Notes under the pieces: model-generated
Told to the model about the DNA's origin: nothing
Database searches by the model: none
What the model saw: the letters and a program-made list of their open reading frames with translations, nothing else
Source: Dehalococcoides mccartyi
GTDB lineage: Bacteria; Chloroflexota; Dehalococcoidia; Dehalococcoidales; Dehalococcoidaceae
Assembly: GCF_001889305.1 (NCBI RefSeq)
Contig: NZ_CP013074.1
Coordinates: forward strand, 620,001 to 684,000
Direction of reading: 5' to 3'
DNA length: 64,000 nt
Translations under genes and position numbers: made by a program
In this document: positions 1 to 8,260 of the stretch, piece by piece
How the letters are laid out: each line of letters starts with the position of its first letter
Numbering within the stretch: position 1 is the first letter of the stretch

Positions 1-7
1 GAAGCAA

Positions 8-1024
8 ATGCAAATAGGGCTGTCATACGATCTTAAACAGGCATTAAAACCGGTTGCCGGCGGCCCTGATGATGCGTTGGAAGAATATGACTCACCGGAA
101 ACGGTAGAGGCTATAACAACCGCCTTGAAGGCAGCGGGTCATACCGTTTACCGCTTGGGCGGGGGCAAAGAATTTTTACGCAGGGTGCAGGAACAGAAAC
201 TTGACCTTGTTTTCAATATTTCCGAAGGGTTGGGTAATTACCGCAGCCGCGAAGCTCAAATCCCCAGTATTTTAGAGATGTTAGATATACCTTACACAGG
301 TTCAGATCCGCAGACACTTGCAATCTGTCTGGACAAACCTCTCACCAAGAAACTGGTAGCCAGTGCAGGTATAAAGACTGCCAGATGGCAATTGGTAAAC
401 AACTGTGAAGAGCTTTCTGCTATAGACTGGTCGGGATTTCCATTGCCGGCTTTTTTGAAGCCCGCCTGTGAGGGGTCAAGCAAGGGTGTAAGGTTTGCTT
501 CACGTGCCGAAAGTATTGACGAGATAATGAGTATGGCTGCGGATCTGCTGACTACCTATGAGCAGCCTGTTTTAATAGAAGAATTTATAAACGGTGAAGA
601 GATTACAGTAGGGGTTATAGGCAACACCTCCCCCGAGGTTTTGGGTATAATGCGGGTTGTGCCTAAAACTAAGACTGATTATTTTGTTTACTCTATAGAG
701 GTTAAGCGCAACTGGCGGCAGATGGTGGAATATGAAGTTCCGGCGGCTTTACCCGGGGAAACTCTGGCGCGGATTGAAAAAGCCACCTTGGATGCGTATA
801 AAGTATTGGAATGTCGTGACCTGTGCCGTATGGATTTCAGAATAAGCCCTGACGGCGTGCCGTATTTTCTGGAGGTAAACCCGTTGCCCGGTCTTAACCC
901 TGTCAGCGGGGATTTGCCGATTATGGTATCTAAATTGGGTATCAGCCATGCAGAGTTGGTGTTAAAAATACTTAACACGGCAATGGTTCGCCACAATCTG
1001 TTAGCGGAGAACTGCCTGCTCTAA
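8..1024 (+). CDS. D-alanine--D-alanine ligase-like ATP-grasp protein
   Basis: The 338-residue protein has the layout of the D-Ala-D-Ala ligase branch of ATP-grasp enzymes. The N-terminal half carries a VFNISEG segment and an IPYTGSDP segment, like the VFN..HG and PYTGS signatures of Ddl. The C-terminal half carries the metal-binding CRMDFRI and FLEVNPLPGLNP motifs. Such enzymes join two carboxylate/amine substrates using ATP. Dehalococcoides is described as lacking a peptidoglycan wall, so the substrate may not be D-alanine. The ATG lies only 8 bases into the window, so a longer upstream reading cannot be tested. A rho-independent terminator follows. Family is fairly certain, substrate is not. 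Confidence 0.8.
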   Translation: MQIGLSYDLKQALKPVAGGPDDALEEYDSPETVEAITTALKAAGHTVYRLGGGKEFLRRVQEQKLDLVFNISEGLGNYRSREAQIPSILEMLDIPYTGSDPQTLAICLDKPLTKKLVASAGIKTARWQLVNNCEELSAIDWSGFPLPAFLKPACEGSSKGVRFASRAESIDEIMSMAADLLTTYEQPVLIEEFINGEEITVGVIGNTSPEVLGIMRVVPKTKTDYFVYSIEVKRNWRQMVEYEVPAALPGETLARIEKATLDAYKVLECRDLCRMDFRISPDGVPYFLEVNPLPGLNPVSGDLPIMVSKLGISHAELVLKILNTAMVRHNLLAENCLL

Positions 1025-1047
1025 GTTTGCTATAGCGGTTATGTCCA

Positions 1048-1070
1048 AGCCTCCTTCGGGAGGCTTTTTA
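1048..1070 (+). terminator. Intrinsic terminator after the ATP-grasp gene
   Basis: A 7-bp perfect stem (AGCCTCC/GGAGGCT) with a TTCG tetraloop is followed directly by a T-run. It separates the ATP-grasp gene from the fur-znu unit. Confidence 0.85.
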
Positions 1071-1096
1071 ATTGGGGACCATTATGTTGGCATGTC

Positions 1097-1125
1097 TTGA
1101 TATTTCAAAAAGCCGAAGCTATAAT
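1097..1125 (+). promoter_or_regulatory. Promoter of the fur-znuACB operon
   Basis: TTGATA (1097-1102) and TATAAT (1120-1125) are separated by 17 bp, a near-consensus housekeeping promoter. The expected start of transcription is about 25 bases before the GTG start at 1156. A zinc-uptake regulator would be expected to bind here, but I could not define a clear operator. Confidence 0.75.
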
Positions 1126-1155
1126 TGAGAAAAGGTATCATTTAGAAGGATTTAC

Positions 1156-1587
1156 GTGTCAACTATTCAAAGCCGCATACGCCAAAATAAATATAAGATA
1201 ACTCCCCAGAGGCAGGCCGTTTTGAAGGTGCTTTCCAGCGCAAACCAGCCGCTAAGTCCAGCCGAAGTGCATAAATTGGTACAGTCAGATAAACCGTCAA
1301 CCGGTATGGCTACTGTGTACCGTTCATTGCAGCTTCTTGCTGAGCTGGGCCTTATTTGTGAGCTCCATACCGCCGGAAATTGTCATCGTTACCTGCTTAA
1401 ACGTATAGATTCCCACCATCATCATCTGATATGTTCCGGTTGCGGCCAAGTTGTTCATGTAGAGGGTTGCGGGCTTCAAGAAATTACAGAAAATTTATCC
1501 CGGCAGACAGGATTTGCCATTGATACCCATTTGCTGGAGTTTATAGGGCGGTGCCGGAATTGTCAGAAGGAGACTGGTAAGGTATGA
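1156..1587 (+). CDS. Fur-family metal regulator, probably zinc-responsive (Zur-like)
   Basis: This 143-residue protein has an N-terminal winged helix (ITPQRQAVLKVL, then TGMATVYRSLQLL) and the Fur dimerisation domain with a histidine run (DSHHHHLICSGCG) and a second CxxC pair (CRNC) near the C-terminus. The HHHH segment and the two CxxC pairs are the metal sites typical of Fur/Zur/PerR. It is followed with a 4-bp ATGA overlap by a zinc-type ABC transporter, so zinc sensing is inferred rather than iron or peroxide. The GTG start has the ribosome site AGAAGGA at a good distance. Confidence 0.88.
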   Translation: MSTIQSRIRQNKYKITPQRQAVLKVLSSANQPLSPAEVHKLVQSDKPSTGMATVYRSLQLLAELGLICELHTAGNCHRYLLKRIDSHHHHLICSGCGQVVHVEGCGLQEITENLSRQTGFAIDTHLLEFIGRCRNCQKETGKV

Positions 1588-2456
1588 AATACAGGACATT
1601 ATTTTTGGGTGTGGCTTTGGGGGTTACACTTTTGAGCAGTTTCCTTTTGGCTGGCTGTCAGGAAGAATCATCTTCTGCAGATAAATTGAAAATTGCAGTC
1701 AGCATAGTACCGCTTAAAGAGTTTACCCAGCAAATTGCCGGGGATAAGGCAGAAGTAGTGCTCATGGTTCCTCCCGGAGCCGAGCCCCATACATATCAGC
1801 CGCTTCCTTCGCAGATGGTAGATATCAGTCAGTCAGATATGTACGTGAAATTGGGTTCTGATTTTGGTTTTGAACAAAACTGGCTTTCAAAGATATTGTC
1901 GTTAAATAACTCTATGCTGGTTGTAGACAGCTCGGTAAATATTACCCTGGAGCGTAGTTCCGAAGACGGTGGGGCGGACCCGCATATCTGGCTTTCACCC
2001 CGTAACGCTATCCAGATGGTTAAAAATATCACTTTGGGATTGATGAGTCTGGATCCTGAAAATCAGAGTTATTACGCAGCCAACCGAGATGCTTATCTGG
2101 CAAAGCTTGGGCAGCTGGATAACGAAATAACCCTGGCCCTCAGTCACCTTTACAACCGCACTTTTTTGGTCTTTCATCCAGCTTGGGTTTATTTTGCCAG
2201 AGATTATAATTTGAAAGAACTTTCCATTGAGATAGAGGGAAAAGAACCCACCCCCCAGCAGATGATAGAAATAATAGATTTGGCTATACAAAACAATATC
2301 AGTATTGTTTTCGCTTCGCCCCAGTTTTCCAGCCGAAGTGCAGAGGCTATTGCTGCTGAAATAGACGGCAGGGTAGTGATGATTGACCCTTTGGCAGAAG
2401 ATTACATAACTAATATGGAGTTTATTTACAAGCAAATGCAAGAGGTTATGAGCTGA
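1584..2456 (+). CDS. znuA: Zinc/manganese ABC transporter substrate-binding lipoprotein (ZnuA-like)
   Basis: The 290-residue protein begins with a lipoprotein signal peptide ending in LLAGC, with the lipidated cysteine at residue 25, so the mature protein should be anchored outside the membrane. Cluster A-I (ZnuA/TroA) metal ligands are visible: His in EPHTYQP, His in DPHIWLSP, His in VFHPAW and Asp in MIDPLAEDY. The long His-rich loop of many ZnuA proteins is absent. It overlaps the upstream regulator by 4 bp and lies 2 bp before the ATPase gene. Zinc is favoured from the context, but manganese cannot be excluded. Confidence 0.9.
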   Translation: MKYRTLFLGVALGVTLLSSFLLAGCQEESSSADKLKIAVSIVPLKEFTQQIAGDKAEVVLMVPPGAEPHTYQPLPSQMVDISQSDMYVKLGSDFGFEQNWLSKILSLNNSMLVVDSSVNITLERSSEDGGADPHIWLSPRNAIQMVKNITLGLMSLDPENQSYYAANRDAYLAKLGQLDNEITLALSHLYNRTFLVFHPAWVYFARDYNLKELSIEIEGKEPTPQQMIEIIDLAIQNNISIVFASPQFSSRSAEAIAAEIDGRVVMIDPLAEDYITNMEFIYKQMQEVMS

Positions 2457-2458
2457 GT

Positions 2459-3223
2459 ATGCCTGCTGTACCTGCCTTGGTGCTCAATGGAGTGAGTGCC
2501 GGTTTTGATGGTCTCACTGTACTGGAAGATATTAATTTTTCCCAGCCCGCAGGACGGATGCTGGGGATTATAGGCCCGAATGGCGGCGGGAAAACTACTC
2601 TTTTGAAGCTGATTTTGGGGCTCATCCAGCCTGATTGCGGCACTATACAGGTGCTTGGCAAGAGCCCTGAAGATGCAAGGCCGGAAATAGGTTATGTTTC
2701 CCAATACCATCTTTTTGACCGTGATTTTCCCATAAGTGTTTTGGAAGTGGTACTCATGGGCAGGTATTCCAAATGCGGGTTGTTTCACCGTTACCGTAAG
2801 GAAGATGTGGCCTTGGCTAAGGAGTATCTGGATAAAGTAGGTATGCTGCCGTTTGCTAACAGACAGATTGGCCAGCTTTCAGGCGGTCAGCAAAAGAGGG
2901 TATTTATTGCGCGGGCGTTGGTTAATCAGCCGAAACTGCTTATCCTGGATGAACCGACTGCCGGGGTAGATGCCGCCATGCAAACCGGGCTGTATGAACT
3001 TTTGGAATCATTGAAAAAAGAGATGACTATTATTATGGTTACCCATGATATCAGTGCGGTGGCAGTTTGTATAGATGATATTGCTTGTTTAAATAAACAT
3101 TTATCATACCACCATGCCGAAGAGGGATTGACCGCTGAAGATTTGGCAGAAACTTACAATTGCCCGATTCAGCTTATTGCACATGGACAAGTGCCGCACA
3201 GGGTATTAAAGGAACACGAATGA
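2459..3223 (+). CDS. znuC: Metal ABC transporter ATP-binding protein (ZnuC-like)
   Basis: The 254-residue ATPase has a Walker A GPNGGGKTT (around residues 43-51), the Q-loop in GYVSQYH, the ABC signature LSGGQQKR, a Walker B LLILDEPTAG and the switch histidine in MVTHD. It supplies the energy for import of the metal captured by ZnuA through the permease encoded next. The last 4 bases overlap the start of the permease gene. Confidence 0.92.
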   Translation: MPAVPALVLNGVSAGFDGLTVLEDINFSQPAGRMLGIIGPNGGGKTTLLKLILGLIQPDCGTIQVLGKSPEDARPEIGYVSQYHLFDRDFPISVLEVVLMGRYSKCGLFHRYRKEDVALAKEYLDKVGMLPFANRQIGQLSGGQQKRVFIARALVNQPKLLILDEPTAGVDAAMQTGLYELLESLKKEMTIIMVTHDISAVAVCIDDIACLNKHLSYHHAEEGLTAEDLAETYNCPIQLIAHGQVPHRVLKEHE

Positions 3224-4041
3224 TAGAGGCTTTGGGTTACAGTTTTATCCAGAATGCTATTTGGGCTGGTCTGCTGGCGGCCATAGGCTGCGGGATTATT
3301 GGCAGTTATGTGGTGGTCAAAAAACTGGCATCTATCAGCGGCGGTATTGCCCATGCTTCCTTTGGAGGAATAGGGTTGGGATATCTGTTGGGTATTAACC
3401 CTGTGTTGGGCGCACTGGTGTTTAGTTTGCTGGCAGCAGCCGGTATGGGTGCCATTACCCGCCGGGGGCGTATAAGTGAAGATACGGTTATCGGTATGCT
3501 CTGGTCTTTGGGTATGGCTCTGGGTGTTATTTTTATAGGGCTGACACCCGGTTATGCCCCGGACTTATTCAGTTATCTTTTCGGCAATATCCTGACAGTG
3601 CCGTCTTCAGATTTGCTCCTTATGCTGGTGCTGGATGCACTGATAATAGGGGTAGTCTGGTTTTTCTATAAGGAATTTCTGGGGGTATCTTTTGATGAAG
3701 AGTTTTGCCGTGTAAGCGGTATGCCTACCGGTTTTTTGTATATAATAATGCTTGGGCTGATAGCTCTGACAGTGGTAATGCTGATACGGGTAGTGGGCAT
3801 AATACTGGTAATTGCTTTGCTGACTATACCGGCAGCAGTAGCCCGCCGTTTTACAGACAACCTTTTTAAAATGATGCTGTTTTCAATAGGGTTTGGGATG
3901 GTCTTCTGTTTGGGCGGTCTGTGGCTTTCATATGTATTGGACTTTGCTTCCGGAGCCACTATTATACTCTTCAGTGTGGCAGTATTTCTGGCGGTTTTGG
4001 TTTTCAAAGGCAAAAAGAAGCAAAAGCCGGCTTCAGATTAA
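3220..4041 (+). CDS. znuB: Metal ABC transporter permease (ZnuB-like)
   Basis: This hydrophobic protein has about eight predicted membrane segments and belongs to the ABC-3 permease family. The longest open frame begins at 3160, but the ATG at 3220 is preferred: it gives the usual family N-terminus (MIEALGYSFIQNAIWAG), 273 residues and an ATGA overlap with znuC. It completes a regulator-binding protein-ATPase-permease operon. No terminator with a T-run follows; the next gene runs in the opposite direction. Confidence 0.9.
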   Translation: MIEALGYSFIQNAIWAGLLAAIGCGIIGSYVVVKKLASISGGIAHASFGGIGLGYLLGINPVLGALVFSLLAAAGMGAITRRGRISEDTVIGMLWSLGMALGVIFIGLTPGYAPDLFSYLFGNILTVPSSDLLLMLVLDALIIGVVWFFYKEFLGVSFDEEFCRVSGMPTGFLYIIMLGLIALTVVMLIRVVGIILVIALLTIPAAVARRFTDNLFKMMLFSIGFGMVFCLGGLWLSYVLDFASGATIILFSVAVFLAVLVFKGKKKQKPASD

Positions 4042-4089
4042 ACCGGCTGTATTCATTACGAATAAAACCCCCTCTTCTCTGTTAAAAAA

Positions 4090-4440
4090 CTAGCGTGTGC
4101 CCAGAGGTCTGGTTTGGGGAAAGACATTCAGTCCAATCAGCTTGCGTCTGGAAAAATTTTGTTGCTGCTTCCATTCCATATTCCCCAAGCGGGTTACCAT
4201 ATCCCTGAGGTCAGGTTCACTGGTCAGGTAATAGAGTTCAGCCCCGCCCTTTTGGCAGAGCTTGATTATGCCGCTTGAAACCAGTGACTGGAGGGTGGGC
4301 AATATATCGCTTCCGCCTTCTATAGTGCTGGCAATGGCAGAGCGGTCAAAACGGGCAAAAGGGTGTTTGCTGAAAAGAAGGATTATCTGGCGGCTGGTGT
4401 AATCTACGGCACTTTGTTTCAGAAACTCATCAAGTTCCAT
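4090..4440 (-). CDS. Small hypothetical protein with a winged-helix-like region
   Basis: A 116-residue soluble protein. The segment from FSKHPFARFDRSAIAST to LVSSGIIKLCQKGGAELYYL resembles a winged helix with a helix-turn-helix and a beta wing, so DNA binding is possible. I do not recognise a named family. The frame could open at 4470, but the ATG at 4440 has the ribosome site AAGGAA six bases upstream, whereas the 4470 ATG has none. It lies downstream of ftsZ in the same direction, with a 13-bp hairpin between them. Confidence 0.6.
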   Translation of the reverse strand: MELDEFLKQSAVDYTSRQIILLFSKHPFARFDRSAIASTIEGGSDILPTLQSLVSSGIIKLCQKGGAELYYLTSEPDLRDMVTRLGNMEWKQQQNFSRRKLIGLNVFPQTRPLGTR

Positions 4441-4493
4441 CTTCGTTTCCTTATCTATGTCAACCCTCATTAGCTTTGCAGACTTTAATGTCT

Positions 4494-4532
4494 AGAGAGT
4501 GGCAGGGGAGGGAGTTCAACCTGCCACTCTCT
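4494..4532 (-). terminator. Long perfect hairpin downstream of ftsZ
   Basis: A perfect 13-bp inverted repeat (AGAGAGTGGCAGG / CCTGCCACTCTCT) with a 13-base loop lies between ftsZ and the small gene that follows. On the minus strand no T-run follows, so it may act as a processing or RNA-stability stem rather than a full intrinsic terminator. Confidence 0.5.
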
Positions 4533-4556
4533 TTCAAGATATAAAAATGTAGAATA

Positions 4557-5687
4557 TTATCTGCTTAAGAAACGCGGCGGGGCCTGATGGGCGGGAGGAG
4601 CCGGTTTCCGGATGGAAGGCTGAGCGGAGCGATAGCGCATAAACGAAGGCACTTCCAGTTCTTCCTGGGTTTTGCTGCGCAGCCCTTTCATCATACGGGT
4701 CATTTCTTTTTCATGATTGTTGGAAAGCATGCTTTCCTTGGTAGCAAAGCCGGTGGCTATCAGAGTTATCTGCACTTCCTTGCCCATACGGGGGTCAGTG
4801 CTTACACCAAAGATGATATTAGCTTCAGGGTCAACCGCTTGGCGGATAACGTCTGCTGCAGAGTTTACTTCCATAAGGGATAAGTCTTCGCCGCCGCATA
4901 CGTTATAAATAACGCCCATGGCACCATCAACTGCTATATCCAGCAGGGGGCTGGCCAGAGCGGCTCTGGCAGCATCGGCAGCCCGGTTCTGACCGGCGCC
5001 TTTGCCGATAGACATCCAGGCCGGGCCGGCGTCTTTCATGACGGCTTTTACATCTGCAAAGTCCAGGTTGATGATACCCGGAACGGTGATAACTTCGGCA
5101 ATAGCTTTGACGCCGTTGCACAGAACTTCGTCAGCCAGTTTAAAAGCCCCGTCAACCCCTGTTTTCTGGTCAACCATATCCAGCAGGCGGTCATTGGGGA
5201 TAATGATAAGCGTATCCACGCTGTCTACTATATTATTTATACCTTCTTCGGCGGTTTGCATGCGGTGAGCGCCTTCAAAACAGAAAGGCTTGGTGCATAC
5301 CGCAATGGTCAGGGCACCTGATTCCTTGGCTATTTTGGCAACTACGGGGGCTGAGCCAGTGCCCGTACCACCACCCATACCGGCGGTCACAAAGACCATG
5401 TCAGCGCCCATTACGTTTTCTTTGAGCTCACTCATGCTTTCTTCGGCAGCGGCTTTGCCCATGGTGTGGTTACCGCCGGCACCCAGTCCGCGGGTGCAGC
5501 GTTCACCAATCTGGATTCGGGTAGCGGCTTCGGTGATAGCCAGATGCTGGGCATCGGTATTGACGGCTATAAACTCTACTCCCTGGATGTTATCCCGAAC
5601 CATGCGGGTTACGGCGTTGCTGCCTGCACCACCGCACCCGATAACTTTAATTTTTGCGCCACTGGGTACATATACTTTTTTTGACAT
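4557..5687 (-). CDS. ftsZ: Cell division protein FtsZ
   Basis: The 376-residue tubulin-like GTPase forms the division ring. The nucleotide-binding [10 protein letters not shown] near the N-terminus, the tubulin signature [10 protein letters not shown] and the NxDxxD-type T7 loop ([11 protein letters not shown]) are all present. The conserved C-terminal peptide that binds FtsA appears as VPSFMRY at residues 346-352, but a further 24 residues rich in proline and basic residues follow it, so the peptide is not terminal. The ATG lies 32 bases after ftsA, in the classical ftsA-ftsZ order. Confidence 0.97.
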   Translation of the reverse strand: MSKKVYVPSGAKIKVIGCGGAGSNAVTRMVRDNIQGVEFIAVNTDAQHLAITEAATRIQIGERCTRGLGAGGNHTMGKAAAEESMSELKENVMGADMVFVTAGMGGGTGTGSAPVVAKIAKESGALTIAVCTKPFCFEGAHRMQTAEEGINNIVDSVDTLIIIPNDRLLDMVDQKTGVDGAFKLADEVLCNGVKAIAEVITVPGIINLDFADVKAVMKDAGPAWMSIGKGAGQNRAADAARAALASPLLDIAVDGAMGVIYNVCGGEDLSLMEVNSAADVIRQAVDPEANIIFGVSTDPRMGKEVQITLIATGFATKESMLSNNHEKEMTRMMKGLRSKTQEELEVPSFMRYRSAQPSIRKPAPPAHQAPPRFLSR

Positions 5688-5719
5688 TTTATTATCCTTT
5701 GTTAACTATTATCCTTTCG

Positions 5720-6922
5720 TTAGTTTTTTGGGTTACCAAACATTCGTGATATAAAGCCGCCTTTGGCACTTTCTTCAGGTGCGGGGTGGCTTTTTGAGGC
5801 ATCCCGGTTATTGATACTCCAAAGCAGCATGCCAACAACATTGGTACAGGCAGGGTCATTTAAAATATCTGATACGCCAAATAAATTGGGGGGAGTGCCT
5901 ACCCGTACCGGGAGCCGCAGTACTTCGCTGCCAAGCTCTGCAATGCCGGGGAGGTTGGCAGTACCGCCGGTTATTACCAGCCCGGAGGGTACCATCTTGG
6001 AATAATCATCGCTGGGTAACTCAAGGATAATAAGGCGAAGCAGTTCCTCAACCCGCATTCTGACAATTTCGCAAAGGTCAGGGTAAGAGAAGGTATGTCC
6101 GCTTTCAACAAAGTTTGCGTCATTACATTCACCGGGTACCACACTACTGTATCTCTGTTTGATATCATCGGCCATTTCAAAGGGTATGCCCAAGCCCACA
6201 GAAATATCATGGGTTACCTGTGCACCGGCAATGGGCAGGACCGATGTGTGGTAGATGCTGTTGCCTTTAAAAGCAGCTATATCTGTAGTGCCGCCACCGA
6301 TATCAGCCAGAATAACGCCCTTTTCGCGTTCTTCATCGGTTAGTGCTGCTTCAGCACTGGCCAAAGGATTGAAGACCAGGTCATCAATCTCTACGCCGGC
6401 AGCACGGATGCACTTGGTTAAATTTTCAATTGAATTGGAAGCGGCGGTAATAATATGGGTTTCAACATCCAGGCGGAAGCCATGCATGCCCACCGGATTA
6501 CTGACGCCTTCCTGTCCATCCACCGAATAATTGCGGGGGATGATATGAAGTACTTTTCTGTCCTGGGGCATGGTGATGCTGCTGGCAATATCTATAGCCC
6601 TTTGCAGGTCACTCTGGCGCACCAGGTGGTCATTGCGGGTTATACTGATAACCCCGCGGTTGTTTTTTGAGTTGATATGTTTTCCGGTCACGCCTATCAA
6701 GGCGGATTTGAGTTTATAACCGGCAGTTCTCTCTGCCATGCTTACCGACTCACGGATGGCTTCTTTGGCTTCATTAAGGTTAACCACCATACCCTTCTGC
6801 ATACCACGGGAGGGGACTACCCCTACACCCAGTATTCGCAGGTCTCCGTTTTCGGTGTCAGCCATAACGGTACAGATTTTACTTGTACCTACGTCTATGG
6901 CTGCTATCTGTCTCCTTTTCAT
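5720..6922 (-). CDS. ftsA: Cell division protein FtsA
   Basis: The 400-residue actin-like ATPase tethers FtsZ to the membrane. The phosphate-1 motif [10 protein letters not shown] opens the protein, [15 protein letters not shown] is the phosphate-2 motif and [11 protein letters not shown] the adenosine motif. The final residues, [13 protein letters not shown], form the expected short amphipathic membrane-targeting helix. The ribosome site GGGAGAGG precedes the ATG. It sits between a 69-residue open frame upstream and ftsZ downstream, probably as one transcript. Confidence 0.96.
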   Translation of the reverse strand: MKRRQIAAIDVGTSKICTVMADTENGDLRILGVGVVPSRGMQKGMVVNLNEAKEAIRESVSMAERTAGYKLKSALIGVTGKHINSKNNRGVISITRNDHLVRQSDLQRAIDIASSITMPQDRKVLHIIPRNYSVDGQEGVSNPVGMHGFRLDVETHIITAASNSIENLTKCIRAAGVEIDDLVFNPLASAEAALTDEEREKGVILADIGGGTTDIAAFKGNSIYHTSVLPIAGAQVTHDISVGLGIPFEMADDIKQRYSSVVPGECNDANFVESGHTFSYPDLCEIVRMRVEELLRLIILELPSDDYSKMVPSGLVITGGTANLPGIAELGSEVLRLPVRVGTPPNLFGVSDILNDPACTNVVGMLLWSINNRDASKSHPAPEESAKGGFISRMFGNPKN

Positions 6923-6983
6923 TTTATTGCCTCTCCCTCATTTTTTATCCCCTGGCAACCCCCTATATATAATAGGTAGTTAC

Positions 6984-7193
6984 CTATTTGACATGGCGAA
7001 AATGGACATTCCACTTACCGGATAGTGACTCAATAAAAGCTTTTGAATCAGTGCTGGGTGCGCGGTATAATTCAGCAAGGAATCCATGCAGAAGTTCACC
7101 GCCACTCATGCCGGGCATAGGCTCGGCTGGACCGGGTAGATTGATATGAACAATCTCCGTCATCAGCTTCTGATACTCAATTGCAGTCCCCAT
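6984..7193 (-). CDS. Small hypothetical protein at the head of the ftsA-ftsZ operon
   Basis: A 69-residue open frame with a strong ribosome site (GGGAGGG, 7 bases before the ATG) and a promoter-like pair upstream. The product has no membrane segment and ends in a basic stretch (WNVHFRHVK). I do not recognise a family. The gene lies 61 bases upstream of ftsA on the same strand, so it is probably co-transcribed with the division genes. That it is translated is inferred from the ribosome site. Confidence 0.55.
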   Translation of the reverse strand: MGTAIEYQKLMTEIVHINLPGPAEPMPGMSGGELLHGFLAELYRAPSTDSKAFIESLSGKWNVHFRHVK

Positions 7194-7231
7194 AGGTATT
7201 TTCCCTCCCTTTGAAGATTCAGTTGTGCCAC

Positions 7232-7261
7232 ATATTAGTCCGTTCCAAATATACCCGTCAA
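7232..7261 (-). promoter_or_regulatory. Promoter for the small gene-ftsA-ftsZ unit
   Basis: On the minus strand TTGACG (7256-7261) and TAATAT (7232-7237) are separated by 18 bp. A TTGGAA element lies inside the spacer at 7244-7249. Transcription would begin some 30 bases upstream of the ATG at 7193. Confidence 0.5.
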
Positions 7262-7267
7262 ATTTAG

Positions 7268-7284
7268 TCCAAAATAATTTTGGA
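7268..7284. repeat. Palindrome in the divergent ftsA / DUF5343 control region
   Basis: TCCAAAAT and ATTTTGGA flank a single A, a 17-base perfect palindrome. It is one of several TTGGAA-type elements between the two divergent promoters and could be an operator. No regulator is identified. Confidence 0.35.
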
Positions 7285-7386
7285 ATATTCTAGCTGGAAT
7301 TAGAACACTTGGAACTATGATAAAAAATGTCCTTAGGAATACCAGTTAATCCGTGGTTGGAATATGTAATAAAACAGATAAAATTC

Positions 7387-7415
7387 TTGCTATTTCAGAA
7401 TTTGTGGAATAGAAT
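7387..7415 (+). promoter_or_regulatory. Promoter of the DUF5343 gene
   Basis: TTGCTA (7387-7392) and TAGAAT (7410-7415) are 17 bp apart. The expected transcript start is about 10 bases before the ATG at 7433, leaving a very short leader that contains the ribosome site GGAGGAG. Confidence 0.6.
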
Positions 7416-7432
7416 ATCTGGACGGAGGAGAA

Positions 7433-8122
7433 ATGGCTAATCTGAAAGGCTCAAAACCCTTACCCCCATATGTATCATACCGGACCTTTTTGAACTTTCT
7501 TTTAGGCTTACAGGAAGCCATTCCATCCCGTCTTGACCGCAGCTTCTGGGGGGATAAATGGTCTGGCAGTACCGGTACTCAGCTTATGTCTGCCCTGCGT
7601 TTTTTGGGTTTGGCAGACGATGAAGGTATGCCCAGAGAAAAATTGCGTCGCCTGGTAGATGCCAGGGGAGAAGACAGAACTCTGATACTTAGACAGATAA
7701 CCCTTGAAAAGTATGAATTTGTTTTTAATTCGTCTGCAGACTCGGAGTCTCTCACTTATGCCCAGTTGGAAGAACTCTTCCATAATAGCTTTAAAGTAGC
7801 GGATGATGTGGTCCGCAAGTGTATCAAGTTCTTTTTAGGGTTGGCTGAAGATGCTGATATTCCTATTTCGCCTTTTGTTACTAAGAAATCACGCACCGGA
7901 AGATCTGGAATTGGTACTAAAAAGGTTCAGCGTAAAATAGTGCCAAGGACTGCTTCGCATGTTCTAATACCAGATAGTACAGTGAAAGTTCCAGATAATG
8001 CAGATATGGATAGGGTATTGCTTGGTAAATTCCCCACTTTTGATCCGGCTTGGACGGATGAAGTTAAGGTGAAATGGTTTGAGGCTTTTGATGTTTTGCT
8101 TAAAAAAGTGTCAAAGACCTGA
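7433..8122 (+). CDS. DUF5343-domain protein
   Basis: The 229-residue protein resembles the DUF5343 family: YVSYRTFLNFLLGL, then IPSRLDRSFWGDKWSGSTGTQLM and ALRFLGLADDEG, with two helical blocks of about 70 residues each. The remaining third (residues about 140-190) is basic and low in structure (KKSRTGRSGIGTKKVQRK) and ends in a short acidic/aromatic tail. No catalytic motif is seen. The basic linker could bind nucleic acid. It is divergent from the ftsA unit and transcribed alone. Confidence 0.65.
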   Translation: MANLKGSKPLPPYVSYRTFLNFLLGLQEAIPSRLDRSFWGDKWSGSTGTQLMSALRFLGLADDEGMPREKLRRLVDARGEDRTLILRQITLEKYEFVFNSSADSESLTYAQLEELFHNSFKVADDVVRKCIKFFLGLAEDADIPISPFVTKKSRTGRSGIGTKKVQRKIVPRTASHVLIPDSTVKVPDNADMDRVLLGKFPTFDPAWTDEVKVKWFEAFDVLLKKVSKT

Positions 8123-8228
8123 CTCTAAAACCAGTACTATCCTCTAGATTTTGATTGTACGCCCCCGTTCTATTTTGAGATATTAAAAAACATTTTAAAA
8201 AAATACTCCACAGGCTAGATGTATAGGG

Positions 8229-8234
8229 TATAAT
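8229..8234 (+). promoter_or_regulatory. -10 element of the universal stress gene
   Basis: A consensus TATAAT lies 26 bases before the ATG at 8261, with no good -35 at 16-18 bp. The surrounding bases TGTATAGGGTATAATCTTCT nearly match those in front of aspS at about 39274-39293. Confidence 0.5.
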
Positions 8235-8260
8235 CTTCTGAGAACTTTTGAGGGCAGAAG

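Noticed and set aside
4025-4048. AGCCGG / CCGGCT hairpin across the end of znuB
   Set aside because: Only 6 bp with a 12-base loop inside coding sequence and no T-run; too weak to call a terminator.
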